A stretch of 64,000 bases of DNA from Breviolum minutum Mf 1.05b.01 (GCA_000507305.1 DF239328.1:1-64000); one strand, 5' to 3'; shown: positions 46,601-58,679, counted from the stretch's first letter. The notes: generated by a model from the sequence alone, not told the origin. Made by a program: numbers and translations.

Positions 46601-47870
46601 CATTGAGCTTTCTCAGAACAAACATGCACTAGGTGCGAAGATGGTTTGCCATGAATCATGCTGATATGAAGGTTGATGTGAGAGAAAAGGACTACTTCAG
46701 ATATTATGATTTATGTAATAATCATTTGTACTGAAGGATCTGTCTTTGCTACCAGGCTTTAAGAAAATGTCTCCAAGTGATCCAGCCGGGCTCACTGGAA
46801 ATCTGGTATCATTCCGTCTTATTCTACATTCCTGGCTACCTCATCCCGGCAAGTACGGGAATCTTGTACTCTGCTCTGTCCAATCTGCTTGGCTTGACAT
46901 TGAGTGCAAGCAACCTCAGTTGCCATGGGTTACAAATATGAAATGCTTCAGCAGTAGCGCCCCAGGCTCGCATAGACTTTCAGGAATTTCAGGCAATTCA
47001 CGATTGTTTCACATTATTTCTACCAGCACATTTCCTTGGAATGCCACTGCCGATGAAGCTGATTTCTATCAACCCTGATCGCTCTGCAAACCACGGATCA
47101 GAATGGTGCACGTCCGCCCACTTATCACACTACAGTACCGGACCTGCAAATAGAATATAAAATGGTCACAAGTAGAATGCTCGAAAACCTCACAAGGCCA
47201 GTGTGCAATCAGCATTGATTATTTCTGGCTACTAATAATACTCTATCTTCAGGTCCGGCAGTAAAGTGAGTGCACCAAAACATCGAGCTGCTTCGAACAT
47301 GCTTGCCGAGATGGCAAGACAGTCGTCAAGTCCGATAATACCATTACACATACACCTTCATGTGAAGTTAAAAAATTGCAATTCTATGATTGTTTTATGT
47401 TTTAAGAATACTGGAATGATGTAGTTTCTGCTCATTTGCGGCGAGGACCTAAGCTTCGACTGCATATGGACGTCCAACATTATAAGACATAATAAGATTA
47501 GCTTTGACAGTTTCCAATGCAAAGCACAACCAGGCCCCCCAGTTTTGAATCGTATATCAATGCAACAGATACAGTGTGATTTGCATACTTCGTTGACTTT
47601 GAGACGGAACGGACGGAGGGACCTGTGACATCACTGATGGCGCAGTAAACACTGCAGAAGCTGAGAAGCTGTCAGAAGAAAAAAGGCGGGAGTCTGGGCA
47701 AAGGCTTTCTGTGGATAAAGTCAAATATTCAATTAAGCAGTAAAACAAAAACCAATTTTTCAAAACAAACTCACATCATCTTCTTGTTTCAACTATATGC
47801 AACTAAAATTCCGTGCCTATCGTTTTTCATTTACACATAGAGATGTTAAAATACCGTGTCTGGAGCTTAG
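43700..47870. other. Sparse region with isolated exon candidates
   Basis: Mostly AT-rich and without identified genes. Minus-strand candidates: 44125-44045 (FLVANTETKPKLLSPRASVD), 46355-46265 (VRRIEPTAGHKQARKQIEVE) and 47705-47585 (PDSRLFSSDSFSASAVFTAP). The plus-strand 46746-47078 frame is open but has no recognised feature. 43700-44000 is AT-rich. Confidence 0.3.
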
Positions 47871-47882
47871 TGTTTTCCTCAG

Positions 47883-48070
47883 CTTGAGTGTTGGATACGT
47901 CGATGGAAGGCGTCCTTCAAGCTGGACGGAGGAGAGGTATGGGCATCAGCTCATGAAGCTTTGTCCGGCCTGAAGCGGAGGTTAAATGATGCTGTGGTAG
48001 CTCACGGTTGCCGAAAAAGACTGAAAACTATGCTGACCCCATTCCAAAAACATAAAAGAACAACTGGCTG
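47883..48070 (+). CDS. Unidentified plus-strand exon
   Basis: After TTTTCCTCAG the plus strand reads LECWIRRWKASFKLDGGEVW, ASAHEALSGLKRRLNDAVVA and HGCRKRLKTMLTPFQKHK. No minus-strand frame is open here. The helix-like, basic sequence looks coding, which makes it one of the few exons against the strand bias. Possible plus-strand continuation near 48131-48210 (STGIDSKFPREATKWLSC). Family unknown. Confidence 0.4.
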
Positions 48071-48104
48071 TCATCTATTTAGATCTATTCAATATCATTT
48101 AATA

Positions 48105-49195
48105 GTCACTATAATAATTGTGATCTGATGGCGGCATCCACGGGCATCGATTCCAAGTTTCCACGCGAGGCCACGAAATGGCTGAGCTGCCTAAACATGC
48201 AGGCACCGCTATATATGCTCTGACTCAAGAGATGTCGTTTCTCAAAATACTGGTAGTGGGGCGGCGAAAGGCAGAAGTCATCGAGTGGGTGCAATGTTGC
48301 ATTCTGAAGCGGCTTCAAAGAAAGTGTGCATTGCAATTGCATGACATATTGTATCCAGTGCAGGTACTACGTAAGTCAATAAATCATGAATAGGCAAATA
48401 CCAATATACACAAATCAATCTTGCCACATGTTGCCTGAAATCAGCCAAGTTGAAGGAACGCTCAGAGTTTAGTTCTGTCATTTCAAGCTGTCTGGAACAC
48501 CTGGCATGAAATTGCTTGACTTCTCCCCAACGCTTCTCAGCCCAGCCACCGGGGCCCGCAGATTCGCTGGCAAATCTGCAAAGTTGGGCCTAGGATCTCG
48601 CAACATGAAGCATATATCATATAACAATAGGAATTCGTCGTAGCGTCGAAGGATACCAGGTCACAATTCATAAGGCAATACTCTTATCGCATGAATTCAC
48701 AAAAGAAAGGGGCTTGCACTATCTTGCACTGATGAATATAAATAATTCCTAAAATATAATTGTACCATCAGCAAATTGGTGCGTTCTGCACTGGGCCGCC
48801 CGCATTCCCAATGCAGCAGGGTTGGGAGCACCCATTCCTTTGCCCTGATCAATACAAATAGCTAAACTTCTGGAAGGACTTCAACAATGCAAACACCCAA
48901 AAAATCTGAGACACACATATAAACACTATAGGTACGAGATGATACCGAAGCTTTGCTTCGGACTCTGCTCAGGTACTGAGAAAATGTATATAGGCACAAA
49001 GAGCACAAAAAGTCACAGTAGCAGTAGCAGACTTGTTTGCTCCTTGGATTCTCTGTGTGGGATATCGTACAAGAGCATTTTGTTCAGTGCATTCTTTGTG
49101 CAATGCCCCAAGCAGGTCCTGCTGTTGCCCTTGTTGCTGAACATAGGCTGCAAAGGCAGGATTTTGCAGGCCTTGGGGTGCTGAAGCAAGCAGCT
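48105..49195 (-). CDS. Unidentified gene, Gln-rich upstream exon
   Basis: Minus-strand stretches in order. 49190-49080 reads SAPQGLQNPAFAAYVQQQGQ and continues QQDLLGALHKE. 48845-48785 reads DQGKGMGAPNPAALGMRAAQ. 48580-48425 follows TTTGCAG and reads FASESAGPGGWAEKRWGEVK, then QFHARCSRQLEMTELNSERS. 48330-48115 reads DDFCLSPPHYQYFEKRHLLS and continues. A Gln-rich stretch also lies at 49800-49750 (PSGLQQLQQMGLQ). Probably one disordered, Gln/Gly-rich protein. Not recognised. Confidence 0.4.
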
Positions 49196-49199
49196 ACTG

Positions 49200-51590
49200 A
49201 CAGACAACGGTTGCATTGGACGGCATTTCAAAGTGATCAATGAAGTACATTAGATCGTGGCACTTCAATCAATTTCATCGATCGACCGCAGAGAGAACCT
49301 CTCGCTCTCGAAATCATTGCGCAATACATCAAATTCGACCCAAGCTGCAACAAAATGCCAAAGTTCAGTCTGTGGATCAGTCAACCTGTATTGAAGAGTC
49401 CTGAAATTACGCTGAAGTACTACATCAATCTATATACTGCAGTATGCTACATGCCTGCTGTGAAAAGAAAAGACAAACACAAAGGATCTGATCAAAAGAA
49501 ATCAGGAAAGCAACACAAAGCATGTTGGGATATGTTGGGATTCCTCCTGGATACATATTCTTATAGTGACAAAGTATGACAAAGTACAGTAATGATCAAA
49601 TGATATCAAATGATATGACTCTCACTTTGCAGAAAATCCCCATTGCATAGTTACACTATCTCGGAACAGCCCTTAACATGTAGTGAGGCCATGGTACTGC
49701 AGTAGTCAAAACCAAATTGTCAAATTGTGTCAAATTGGCATTGGCACTTTCTGAGCTGCAAACCCATTTGCTGCAACTGCTGCAGTCCTGAAGGCTTCGA
49801 AAAAAGAAAACACATTGCTTCAAAGAACTGAGTGAATCCGAGCCAACATAAAGAGAGGGGGGACTCGCACAAACCACAGGATCAGCTTGTCATCCCAAGC
49901 CGACCCAGCCTTGCAAGCTATTGAGGTTTTGAAGTCCTTAGATGTGAAGTCATGTGAAGTCCACGTTGCATGTACATCAAAGAAAATGCTGAATCCTCTG
50001 CCATGGACTGAAGAGAAAGAGAAGGTGTTTCTTTTGATTTCTGTTTGGAGCAGACTGAAGGTCGAAAAAAAAAAAACGTCCAACCACAATTCCAACCCAC
50101 AGCAACTGCTGTCATATCCCCGCGCCACGTGCCAAACACCAACTCAACCAAACACCAACTCAACCGCTCAACCAACACATCTTTGCGCATTGAGCTGCCC
50201 ATGCCCTGCAAATTCTGCATGGTCAGCTGATTTCCCTGTCACACTGACGCTCACATGTCTTGACTTTCGCCATCTTTTCCCAATATCGGTATGGCGTTGG
50301 GATGTTCACACTGTCGATGCCGGTGTTTCAAAGTTTCAACCCATTAGCCGACTCAAATCCTACACTGGTGCTCCAACTCTGTCACTCTCAAACCTGCCGG
50401 TCACTTCTGCAGCCTTTTTTTGGCTGGGGTGCGGCACTCTTCGCAAAATCCCGAGAGCTGATCGGTGACACTGCAGACATCGGTTCCCAGCATGCTCAGC
50501 AGTACTCGCGACGTCTTGGGAAGTAGCTATGAAGTATATACCTATTATTTGCCTCCCAAACTGCCTGTCGCATGCATGGCTTCAAAACTTGATTCCGATT
50601 TAGACCGTAGTAGAAAATCATAAGCCTTGATGGGTTATGGTAAAGTTTAATGTGACTTTATACCGTGAATACGGTGATGTCCCAAAGTCACGAGCTTTCC
50701 ATTCCAACTAATCAGCCAAGCCTACTGCCCTGCGTAAGTATTGGCAGCTCACTTGCGGCCGCTCACCTTGCGCCACTTCTCCCACTCCTTATAACAAATT
50801 GACCAACACACTTGCAAACCATGAGGGAATGCAAAAGTATGACAGAACAAGTGTATACAAATGTCATATCACCTCCACTTATTGTTTTGACTTTTGACAT
50901 GGGATTGCCTTGGAGTTGGCATTTAGGCCGGGCCAAAGCGTCCAGTTTTGGCTTAGAGCATAGAGCGCATTGTCAAGAATGCCATGAAGCCTTCCACTTG
51001 ATATTCTTAAAACATCTATTGTAGGAGGGCTATGGAGGGCTGCAGGCTCTAACACTATAGCGGTTCCACTTTTCAAACACCAGTCTAGTGATCATGTTGC
51101 ATTCCTACCAGCTTCCATATCAATACAAACATCAGGTTGGCTGTAATTGCTGTCAAAGTATCCCTCTTCAACATCCAAGGAGACTTCCAGCCCGGCAACT
51201 GCCAAGGCCTAGGTTCCCTGATCATGGTGCACTCTGGCAAGGTGTATCCAATCGCCTGCGAGGCCATGTCTCAACCAGAGAGAAACGGGGGAATCCGAAC
51301 CTCGCACCTGGGATTGGGTGGATGCACTAAAACACATCAAAACCATTCAGAAACAGTGGGAATGATCTCCCTGGTCCACATTTGAAAATGGAGGTTCGCT
51401 GACTTGCCTTGACTCTTGGGTTGCATAAGGTGTGCAATGGGTGTGTGTATGCATGACAGTATATGGCACTACATACCTCCTCCCCATGGTTGGACCATGT
51501 TGGAATATGTTGGAATGCAGGGAATACGCCGTTACATGATGACAGAATATTAAAGGATTGAAGTGCCGAAGGAACTGCCACTGAATTCCC
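49200..51590. other. Plus-strand open stretches of uncertain status
   Basis: 49887-50100 plus reads DPALQAIEVLKSLDVKSCEV and continues into a Lys/Glu-rich run. 50410-50526 plus reads GWGAALFAKSRELIGDTADI, then a stop. 51137-51320 plus reads VKVSLFNIQGDFQPGNCQGL; the minus strand is also open there (ASQAIGYTLPECTMIREPRP). None is recognised, and at least some are probably chance frames. Confidence 0.25.
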
Positions 51591-51593
51591 CAG

Positions 51594-52472
51594 TCAATGA
51601 CTCAATGCCTTGTAGGCCGGTGTGAAAGGATCTTTGGGACGCTTCAGCAGGCCCTTCTTGACAGAGCCACGTAGGACAGCACGGAACATGCGGTCCTGCA
51701 ACCAGAAATTCCTTGAATCTACTCACGTGCGCGTTCAATAGTCAAACCTTAATTTGTTAGCAGAAACAAAGACTTTTGCATTGGCCAAAAGCTTGCCATG
51801 AACTTAGGAACTGGAGAAAAAATATGAAACATTGCAAGTATCTCCAGAAGGTGTCAAAAAAATTAGCCACCGGAACATGACAGAACCCGTGGCCACTTTG
51901 GTTTGTCTCCTACTGCTATGGTTTGAGGGTGATCCGTCATTCGTGTTGTCCTTGCGCTTTGCCGCAGTGTTGCGGTGGAGCACACCCTGAACCGTAATCT
52001 CATCGATGATCTCGCAGGCCTTCACTCTTCCACACGGTGGACAGAGTCCAAATTGATGCAAACAGAATCCGATGCATGATTTCTTAGGATATGTATTTGA
52101 AAGAAATTGATTTGATAACATTAGATAACTACATAATCTGGCAGCGAAATACACACCAACACAAATCTGGCAGCCAATGTCAGCAACGCAGCGGGCACCC
52201 CATGCCTCATCCAGCATTCCCTTCAGCTCATCCATTACCTGTTCATGACTGTCTGGCTGCTTTTCGTAGTGCTCCAACTCCACGCAGTATCGAAGCACCT
52301 TCTTCATAGCTTTCTTGTATCGATTCCTCAGTCCCCGTCAGCAGGAGAACACCCAGGTAACGAGCCAATGACTGGTCACATGTCCTCCGGCATCTGAGCC
52401 AACCAAATGATATCAAAGGCACTTCTGGAAGATGTTGTAGGCGCGGTTGCGCAAGTTGCGACGAGCACGATC
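51594..52472 (-). CDS. bS20-type organellar ribosomal protein, N-terminus not located
   Basis: Small-subunit ribosomal protein of the bacterial S20 family, nuclear encoded, so destined for plastid or mitochondrial ribosomes; plastid is more likely because mitochondria usually lack bS20. Exons: 52472-~52417 (DRARRNLRNRAYNIFQKC), ~52331-52206 (RNRYKKAMKKVLRYCVELEH, an acidic insert, GMLDE), 52019-51951 (ACEIIDEITVQGVLHRNTAA KRK) and 51695-51594 (DRMFRAVLRGSVKKGLLKRP and a tail ending YKALSH, stop). The basic start, the helical hairpin and the GVLHRNTAAKRK motif match bS20 (GLIHKNKAARHK in E. coli). The intron after 52206 starts GC, confirmed by frame. The targeting peptide must lie upstream, across the CAA repeats and gap. 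Confidence 0.83.
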
Positions 52473-52577
52473 CTGGCAGGGTGTGTTGTTGCAGTATCTA
52501 TGTGTTGGTGTGTTGCTCCATGCATGGAAACAAACAACAAACAGTAAACAACGGAATGAAAAATGAAGAAACCACGG

Positions 52578-52579
52578 CC

Positions 52580-52634
<55 letters not shown>

Positions 52635-52664
52635 TAGACAACGAACAACAACGACAACAACAAC
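52578..52664. repeat. (CAA)n microsatellite
   Basis: Perfect CAA run followed by ACAACGAACAACAACGACAAC variants, ending at the gap. Lies in an intron or the 5' region of the bS20 gene. The poly-Asn/Gln/Thr and poly-Leu/Cys/Val frames it produces are not genes. Confidence 0.95.
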
Positions 52665-52872
52665 NNNNNNNNNNNNNNNNNNNNNNNNNNNNNNNNNNNN
52701 NNNNNNNNNNNNNNNNNNNNNNNNNNNNNNNNNNNNNNNNNNNNNNNNNNNNNNNNNNNNNNNNNNNNNNNNNNNNNNNNNNNNNNNNNNNNNNNNNNNN
52801 NNNNNNNNNNNNNNNNNNNNNNNNNNNNNNNNNNNNNNNNNNNNNNNNNNNNNNNNNNNNNNNNNNNNNNNN
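52665..52872. other. Assembly gap (N)
   Basis: 208 undetermined bases inside the CAA-type array. Confidence 0.99.
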
Positions 52873-52878
52873 ACAACG

Positions 52879-52930
<52 letters not shown>

Positions 52931-53099
52931 ACAACAAACAACAAACAACAAACAACAAACAACAAACAACAAACAACAACAAACAACAAACAACAACAAC
53001 CAACAACCAACAACCAACAACCAACAACCAACAACCAACAACCAACAACCAACAACCAACAACCAACAACCAACAACAACAACAACAACAACAACAACA
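52873..53099. repeat. Compound (CAA)n / (CAACAAA)n / (CAACCAA)n array
   Basis: The array changes unit in blocks from left to right: CAA, then CAACAAA (7 bp), then CAACCAA (7 bp), then CAA again. The block structure shows successive spread of single-base variants of the same unit. Confidence 0.95.
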
Positions 53100-54200
53100 G
53101 AAGCAACAGCCACAGGCATAGCCAGAACCACTACTACCATGACGGAGCATTACTGCCAATGCTGCTTTTTTCCCCCTTTCTCTCTTTTGGCCACAGTCCT
53201 CGTAGTAGCGCCAGCGACGAAAATAAAGGGTGTAACAACTGTAGAGACTACGTCGTGCCACGAGCCCACGACTCTGAGTCTCGCCTTGACCTTGGGAACT
53301 TGGCAGGTCATTGAAGGCAATCTCCTGACCAAACCAAACAAAAAATACAGTCCATGACATTGACATCGTGAAACAAATGTTAGAATGTATGAGTACACTG
53401 AGTACACGTACAATATAGTTTTGAATTTCAACCAAGAAAAGCATTTGGACGATCACAGGCTTGGAAATTGGAAACAAGCCGTCGCTGACTTCGAAACATC
53501 TCAGAGTTGGTTTCACGTCTACTTATATAATTGCCTTGCCAATCCTCCTTCCAGCCACTTGGGGGAGCATACAGGAATCATTTGAATACATTATGGCACC
53601 AGTAATCCAAATTCTCAGTGCTCCATTTTAGTATACATCATGGCTCCAGCCTCTCAACATTGCCCAACAACTGGTGAAGCTAAGAAACTCAGAGATCCAC
53701 CTGTGAGTGCTGGAGCCTCAGTAGATGTGACGCTCACGGCAAAGCTCTGGCGATTCGTGGTCGGCCGGGCCTCAACAGGGGCTTATGACGATGACTTTTG
53801 ATGATCCATGAAGATCCAATATACCAATATATGGATGCATTCAGAATGAACATGATTGCTAAACTTGGTTCCGCATCAGAAAAAATACCAGAGTCTGGTA
53901 GATGTGTTTTAGAATAGTAGGTTTATGACATGTTGAGGCAGAAATGAGCAAGAAGACCCGCACACAGTGGTCTATTTAAAAAGGCACCTTCAAGACCTTC
54001 ACGTGTACTTTACAGTATCTCATTGGGTTTTCCGGTGTCTGAGAATCTGAGAAACAACGAGAATCATACTAATCTCTCCATAACATAAGTATCTGACGAT
54101 ACATTGATGATACTGCGATTTTTGCTCTGTTGGGAGGATTCCCTTTCTTTGATGATGTTCTGGAGTGAAACACCAAACAACATTCTGGGTGCACCCTGCC
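53100..54200. other. Weak exon candidates only
   Basis: Minus 53790-53650 is open (EARPTTNRQSFAVSVTSTEA). It could be downstream coding of the plastid-targeted gene, but the plus strand is also open there (DPPVSAGASVDVTLTAKLWR). A stretch at 53330-53150 is open on the minus strand without recognisable features. Confidence 0.25.
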
Positions 54201-54229
54201 CGTAATCCAGTGCAGAAATTATCATGAGA

Positions 54230-54923
54230 CCGTGCCTTGCACACAACTGCAGCAAGACCTAGCAGAGCTGCTGTCATCGCACCCATGCCATCCTGGTATC
54301 AGAAATCAAGAGTGTCAGTCATGTGGCTGACCACGAGGGCTCATCCCTATAGAAGTGCCCTATGGTTCGAATGGATCCAAAATACTGTAATGACATGGAA
54401 AAATCCTGCATGAATCTGCGACTACAAGATACCACAAGAGGATACAAGAGGCAAATACACCACAAAAGTATGCAAGACATGCCCATAGCAGTTGAAATAT
54501 CTTGAAATATCTTGAAAATATGTGCATTTCACCTCATCTCATTTCCAAGGAGTATGGTCAATTCGATCGGTACTGTAGATTTTACTGTAGATGTTTCATT
54601 TTTCTTGCATCTTTTTGCCGTCGGGCACCTGCGTTCGGCGTGGTTGTGATGCTCTTGGTGGTGCGAATGCACCTGGAGCTACCTTGTTGTGCGCCATGCC
54701 TGTAGTTGTTGGAAGGAATGCCGGCGCAAACCTGCCGCTCGAGATAGGACCATTGAAAAAAAAGGCGGAACATATGGAATGAATATGGAAGAAATGAGAC
54801 ATGTATCTGTCTATTCTTCAGAATTCCAGGATCACTCTGAGCATCAGAGAAAAGAATCATGTTTCATTTCATTCTTTGCCTGAGCGCCATGACGGCCAAC
54901 AATGCCAACAAGATCCGCGCCAT
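54230..54923 (-). CDS. Plastid-targeted protein, N-terminal leader exons
   Basis: Exon 1 (54923-54880) starts MARILLALLAVMAL, a compact signal peptide; the intron begins GC. Exon 2 (54731-~54629) continues RFAPAFLPTTTGMAHNKVAP and GAFAPPRASQPRRTQ. The Phe right after the signal peptide in an F-A-P context, followed by an Ala/Pro/Arg/Thr-rich stretch, matches the bipartite plastid leaders of peridinin dinoflagellates. Exon 3 (54286-~54230) reads DGMGAMTAALLGLAAVV, a second hydrophobic stretch, as in class I leaders (stop-transfer) or thylakoid-lumen signals; its joining is inferred by phase. The mature protein was not identified. Confidence 0.65.
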
Positions 54924-55199
54924 GGGTCCGGATCCCGGGTCTCCCGCGACCGAAAAGATATTGCCAGAGGGCTGCGAAGAGCGGATGATATTCTGAGATG
55001 CTTAGTGCACATTGCCTCCACACCCTTGCAAACAAATAACATACAAAATCATATGGGGAAGCCAATGGCTTCCAGCACAAAAGAAAAAGAGGGGTTACAA
55101 AGGGGTGCTATATGATTCATATAATTAAAGTACAATCTAGAATCTATAATACATTAATATTCTGAACTATAAATCCACATTGTTGATTTTGAACATACT

Positions 55200-55625
55200 G
55201 TGCGTCATCCAGGGCACCTCCATAAACCCAGGCATCGGGGCGCCAAAGCCTCCACAACAACCCACACACTGATGACACACAGGTTGAATGGCTGCAGGGC
55301 TACATGTCAAGTGTTGTATCTCGCATGAACACTTGAACATATACAGTATGTTTACATATGGGCTTAAATATTGGCTCAAATTCTTGAAGGTGCTGCTGCC
55401 AGACGGAAGGCTGCAATTTTTTGCTTCATCTCACTGTCAATATGTCTTGCATTGTCTTGCGTTATGAGTATCTCAAAACAAGTGCAGGATAGTGCAGGAC
55501 TGCATGACTACCTTCCAGCAGATCTGCCATGTTTATAGCCTCCCTTCCATCGGTATGTACCGAGCCGAGGCCTCCCATGCCAGGCAGTGCCTGCAGCCAG
55601 GTGCAGCCCACAAACAGATGCTGAG
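55200..55625 (-). CDS. Unidentified exons, Gly/Met-rich
   Basis: 55598-55505 follows CTGGCTGCAG and reads ALPGMGGLGSVHTDGREAIN, then MADLLEG. 55275-55195 reads CVGCCGGFGAPMPGFMEVPW. Both are on the minus strand upstream of the plastid-leader gene. Not recognised. Confidence 0.32.
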
Positions 55626-55639
55626 GGCACAATGTATTG

Positions 55640-56880
55640 CGAAGACTCAAATGAATAGCATGAAAGACCCAATTTCATTATTTATCCACTGTACACTGTA
55701 CACTAAATGAGTGCTAGAGCATATGAAGAGAGATATCATTGAATCATGACCTGTACATATATAATTCATATATATTCATATGATTCATATGTGTAAAGAA
55801 TCAAGATAGAAACGAAAGTGGCATAGTGTTGCACTAGAAGCTACCTAGGAAAGTCACAATATATGAGAGCCATGATTGACATTCTGTATATCCTCTCTGT
55901 CCTACGGTGTGAGGACATGTGACCTCGCTTCTAGCTTTGAATGGTGTCAACAGCATGAATAGTAAAGGTACTGTACCGACATATCAACTACCAGAGCCCC
56001 CTATGAAGCCCCTCAAAGGTGAAACAGCTCCCATCATCCGATCGTCTCACACGCCTGCGGCATCGAGGGCTGCATACCTCTTTGCATCCTGAAAATGTGG
56101 CAAAGTCCAACTCTCAGTCAAATAAACAAAGTCCGCAACTTGCTAAGCTGCTAGACTCCTAGTGCATGTCGATCAAAAAATGGTGAGGAACTGGCAGTAT
56201 AGCTACATAATCATTTCAATGCTGTAATCAGAAATCATCAAAGTCTAATCTAATATGTATGTGATGCAATATGCACCTGTTCCAAATACTTACCGTGTAT
56301 AGTTCTTTCATGTCAAAAAGTCTTAGCAACGCCAAGCTCTGCCGAGCAATTTCCAGGTGCCAAACTCTGCAGGGATGTTGCTGCCAGCACCTGAGCTAAG
56401 AGCTTTGTGGACTGTGCTTTACTTACTGCAGCAAACCAGGTGCCGGAACATACCCATGCAAACAAACCCAATGTGCTGAAGTAAATATTCAACGTGTATC
56501 AGCATCACGCCCTTTTCAGCACAACCAAGTTGTTTTAAGAACTTGTCGCCATGGCTGCCTCTGGCAGCTGTTCTCAGCGATTGTAGTTGTACTTAGTCAT
56601 CGTAAGTCGTGCTAGTCTCATTGCATCCTTGTCTGCATGGTAGTCATAGGTCTTTCTCAAAGCAACTTCTGGTGGCGTATCCTTTGGTCCCTCCTCATGA
56701 TCCTCGCGCCACCAAGATCAAAATGTATATTCATGAACTTCTTTGAGAACATCCCAACTCTAACCTGTTAGTGAAGTATTACAATACTTGAAAACAATTG
56801 AAGTCTGTCCCAACCCTCCCGTTAACCCCTTTACATCCCTTTTCGCAACACCTCGCAACCTGCATCACATGATATCACAT
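55640..56880. other. No identified gene
   Basis: AT-rich 55690-55800. Weak minus-strand open stretches at 56095-56000 (CKEVCSPRCRRRVRRSDDGS) and 56420-56345 (AQVLAATSLQSLAPGN). Nothing firm. Confidence 0.3.
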
Positions 56881-56883
56881 GCA

Positions 56884-58160
56884 TCAGCTCCGCTCCTCTT
56901 CTCTGGTCAAGTACTTTGGTGGATCTGGCCAAGGGATGATGTGGCCTGTTGCCTTGGAGATCCGAATGGCATCACCATCTTCGGTGAAAGTCAATCCAAC
57001 CTTAGCAGGAAGGTGGCTCATCTGCAGGAAGCAGCCTCTTCTCATACATCAATGGTGTTTTTTTTAATATCCGGAGATCTTGAATTCACTTCATTTCATT
57101 TGTGAAAGGGGATGTGCACAGCCCTTAGGGTGCACGCGTCATGCCACAAGAGGTAGTCTGGAAGTGACTATGCTCGGTGGTATGGGTGGGCAGAGTTTAG
57201 AGGTTAACACATCATTAATAAGATTGGAACATTTTGAACACCCGATCATCTGCAGCCACGTCGCTCGTGTGGGTCGGCCCAGAGTAGGGTCCACCAAGGC
57301 CACATTCGAGTAGTGGATCCTGAGGAAACTTAAACCTAGAGCTTTTTTGGGGGGTACATCCTTTAAGATCTTTAAGTACCATTTCAAGGACCAGGGCGAA
57401 TAGAAGTACGATAATCATCAACTAATTACAAAATCATTTTACAGCTCCATCATTTTCCTTCTGTTTCATCGCTGTGGGACAAAACCATAGACCTCTTTGG
57501 TACTACTGCCCAACCAGTCATGAACAAATACACTAAGACAAGCATCTTTTTCTCGATGAATTTGGTATTTCCATCTTCATCGACTACCTGCCAGGGAGGT
57601 GTGCATATGTATATCCTGCCATTCAGCAAGTGCCACTGCTACAGCCGGCCCCAGTTTCAGGCTGGCAGCATGTTGGAGTCCTTCAATCCCTGAAAAAGAT
57701 TTGTTGGCACCTCATCTTGATTCATGATAGCTACACCATGTTTTCTTCCCATGGTCATCCTTTAAAATGCATGATGCAAATACATCCTGCCTTTCGCTTG
57801 TTCATGCCCTTGACCTTCAACATATTCCGTCGAGGATCCACCATGAGCACCTCCCCGCTGTTGTTCTTATCGTTCCCTGAAATGACGTATACAAGGTCCC
57901 CCGGCCGTATCTTCCATGTTCGTATCATATGCCTCAAGAAGTCGCGAGATATGTCAATGGGGACGAGCGTGACAGCAAAAGCGTGCAATGATTGGTAGGG
58001 ATATGCAGGAATCTTTCCAAACAGGGAAATACACTTGACTACATGTGCAAATGTACGACTAAGGTGCTTTTGTTTCACCAGCTTTGGGCCACGCTCTGCA
58101 AAGCGAAGGGCATTGATCCTTGGCCAACCATGCCTCTTGTAGAAAAGGCCTTTTGTATTT
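56884..58160 (-). CDS. Organellar ribosomal protein uL24 (mitochondrial-type)
   Basis: Large-subunit ribosomal protein of the L24/KOW family, nuclear encoded. Exons: ~58160-~58050 (FYKRHGWPRINALRFAERGP, KLVKQKHLSR), ~57985-57791 (HMIRTWKIRPGDLVYVISGN, then KNNSGEVLMVDPRRNMLKVK, GMNKRK: the KOW core), 57587-~57547 (VVDEDGNTKFIEK), 57319-~57259 (HYSNVALVDPTLGRPTRAT) and 57000-56884 (VGLTFTEDGDAIRISKATGH, IIPWPDPPKYL, TREEERS, stop). The order KOW core, H-x-SNV-x-LVDP, then EDG-x-x-x-RISK-x-x-G-x-IIP is diagnostic. The RTWKIRPGD lead-in and non-plastid start look mitochondrial, though plastid is not excluded. The second intron starts GC; the third fits GA or an ambiguous repeat. The true start codon was not fixed. 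Confidence 0.87.
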
Positions 58161-58179
58161 CTTAATGTCGTCAAAATAG

Positions 58180-58670
58180 GAATAGGTCACAACAGGAAGG
58201 GAAACATTAGAGACTCCTATATATACTTGGTAGCATGTACCATAGTAGTATATCATAGTATATCCCACGCGTCAGAGGCCCAACAACCATCAACAACCTG
58301 CAACTACACTTTCATCAACCCATCGTAGTTGCAGTTGTTCTTTAACTATAAAATCAAGAATCTAAGGACGACTTGTTCAAAATTACGTACGCAAGAAAAA
58401 GGGGTTTGGACCAAGCTCAGGGTACGTGTACATGACTCTGCCCCAAGCAGAAGTTAAAAAATGTTTATTGTATAGATTTATGATCCATATAAGAATTTAC
58501 GTAAAATTGTAGTCATTTTGGACTTTTTGAATTACAGCGTATAGTTTTTACGACGATGAGGAAAATGATGGATTACGGGATTGCATTAGTTTGAACTGAC
58601 CACCTAACCTTATAGAAGAATATGTTTTGAGCTTCTCCCCAGGCCTTCCCTATGTTCAATCCGTGCAGCC
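58180..58670. other. No supported gene
   Basis: AT-rich spacer with no convincing exon. Confidence 0.4.
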
Positions 58671-58679
58671 CATGCAATC

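Noticed and set aside
52498-53140. Long poly-Leu/Cys/Val or poly-Asn/Gln/Thr open frames
   Set aside because: They are translations of the CAA-type microsatellite and cross an N gap.
56884-58160. Calling uL24 plastid-targeted
   Set aside because: No signal peptide plus F-A-P leader is visible, and the RTWKIRPGD lead-in looks mitochondrial; plastid is left open only as a possibility.
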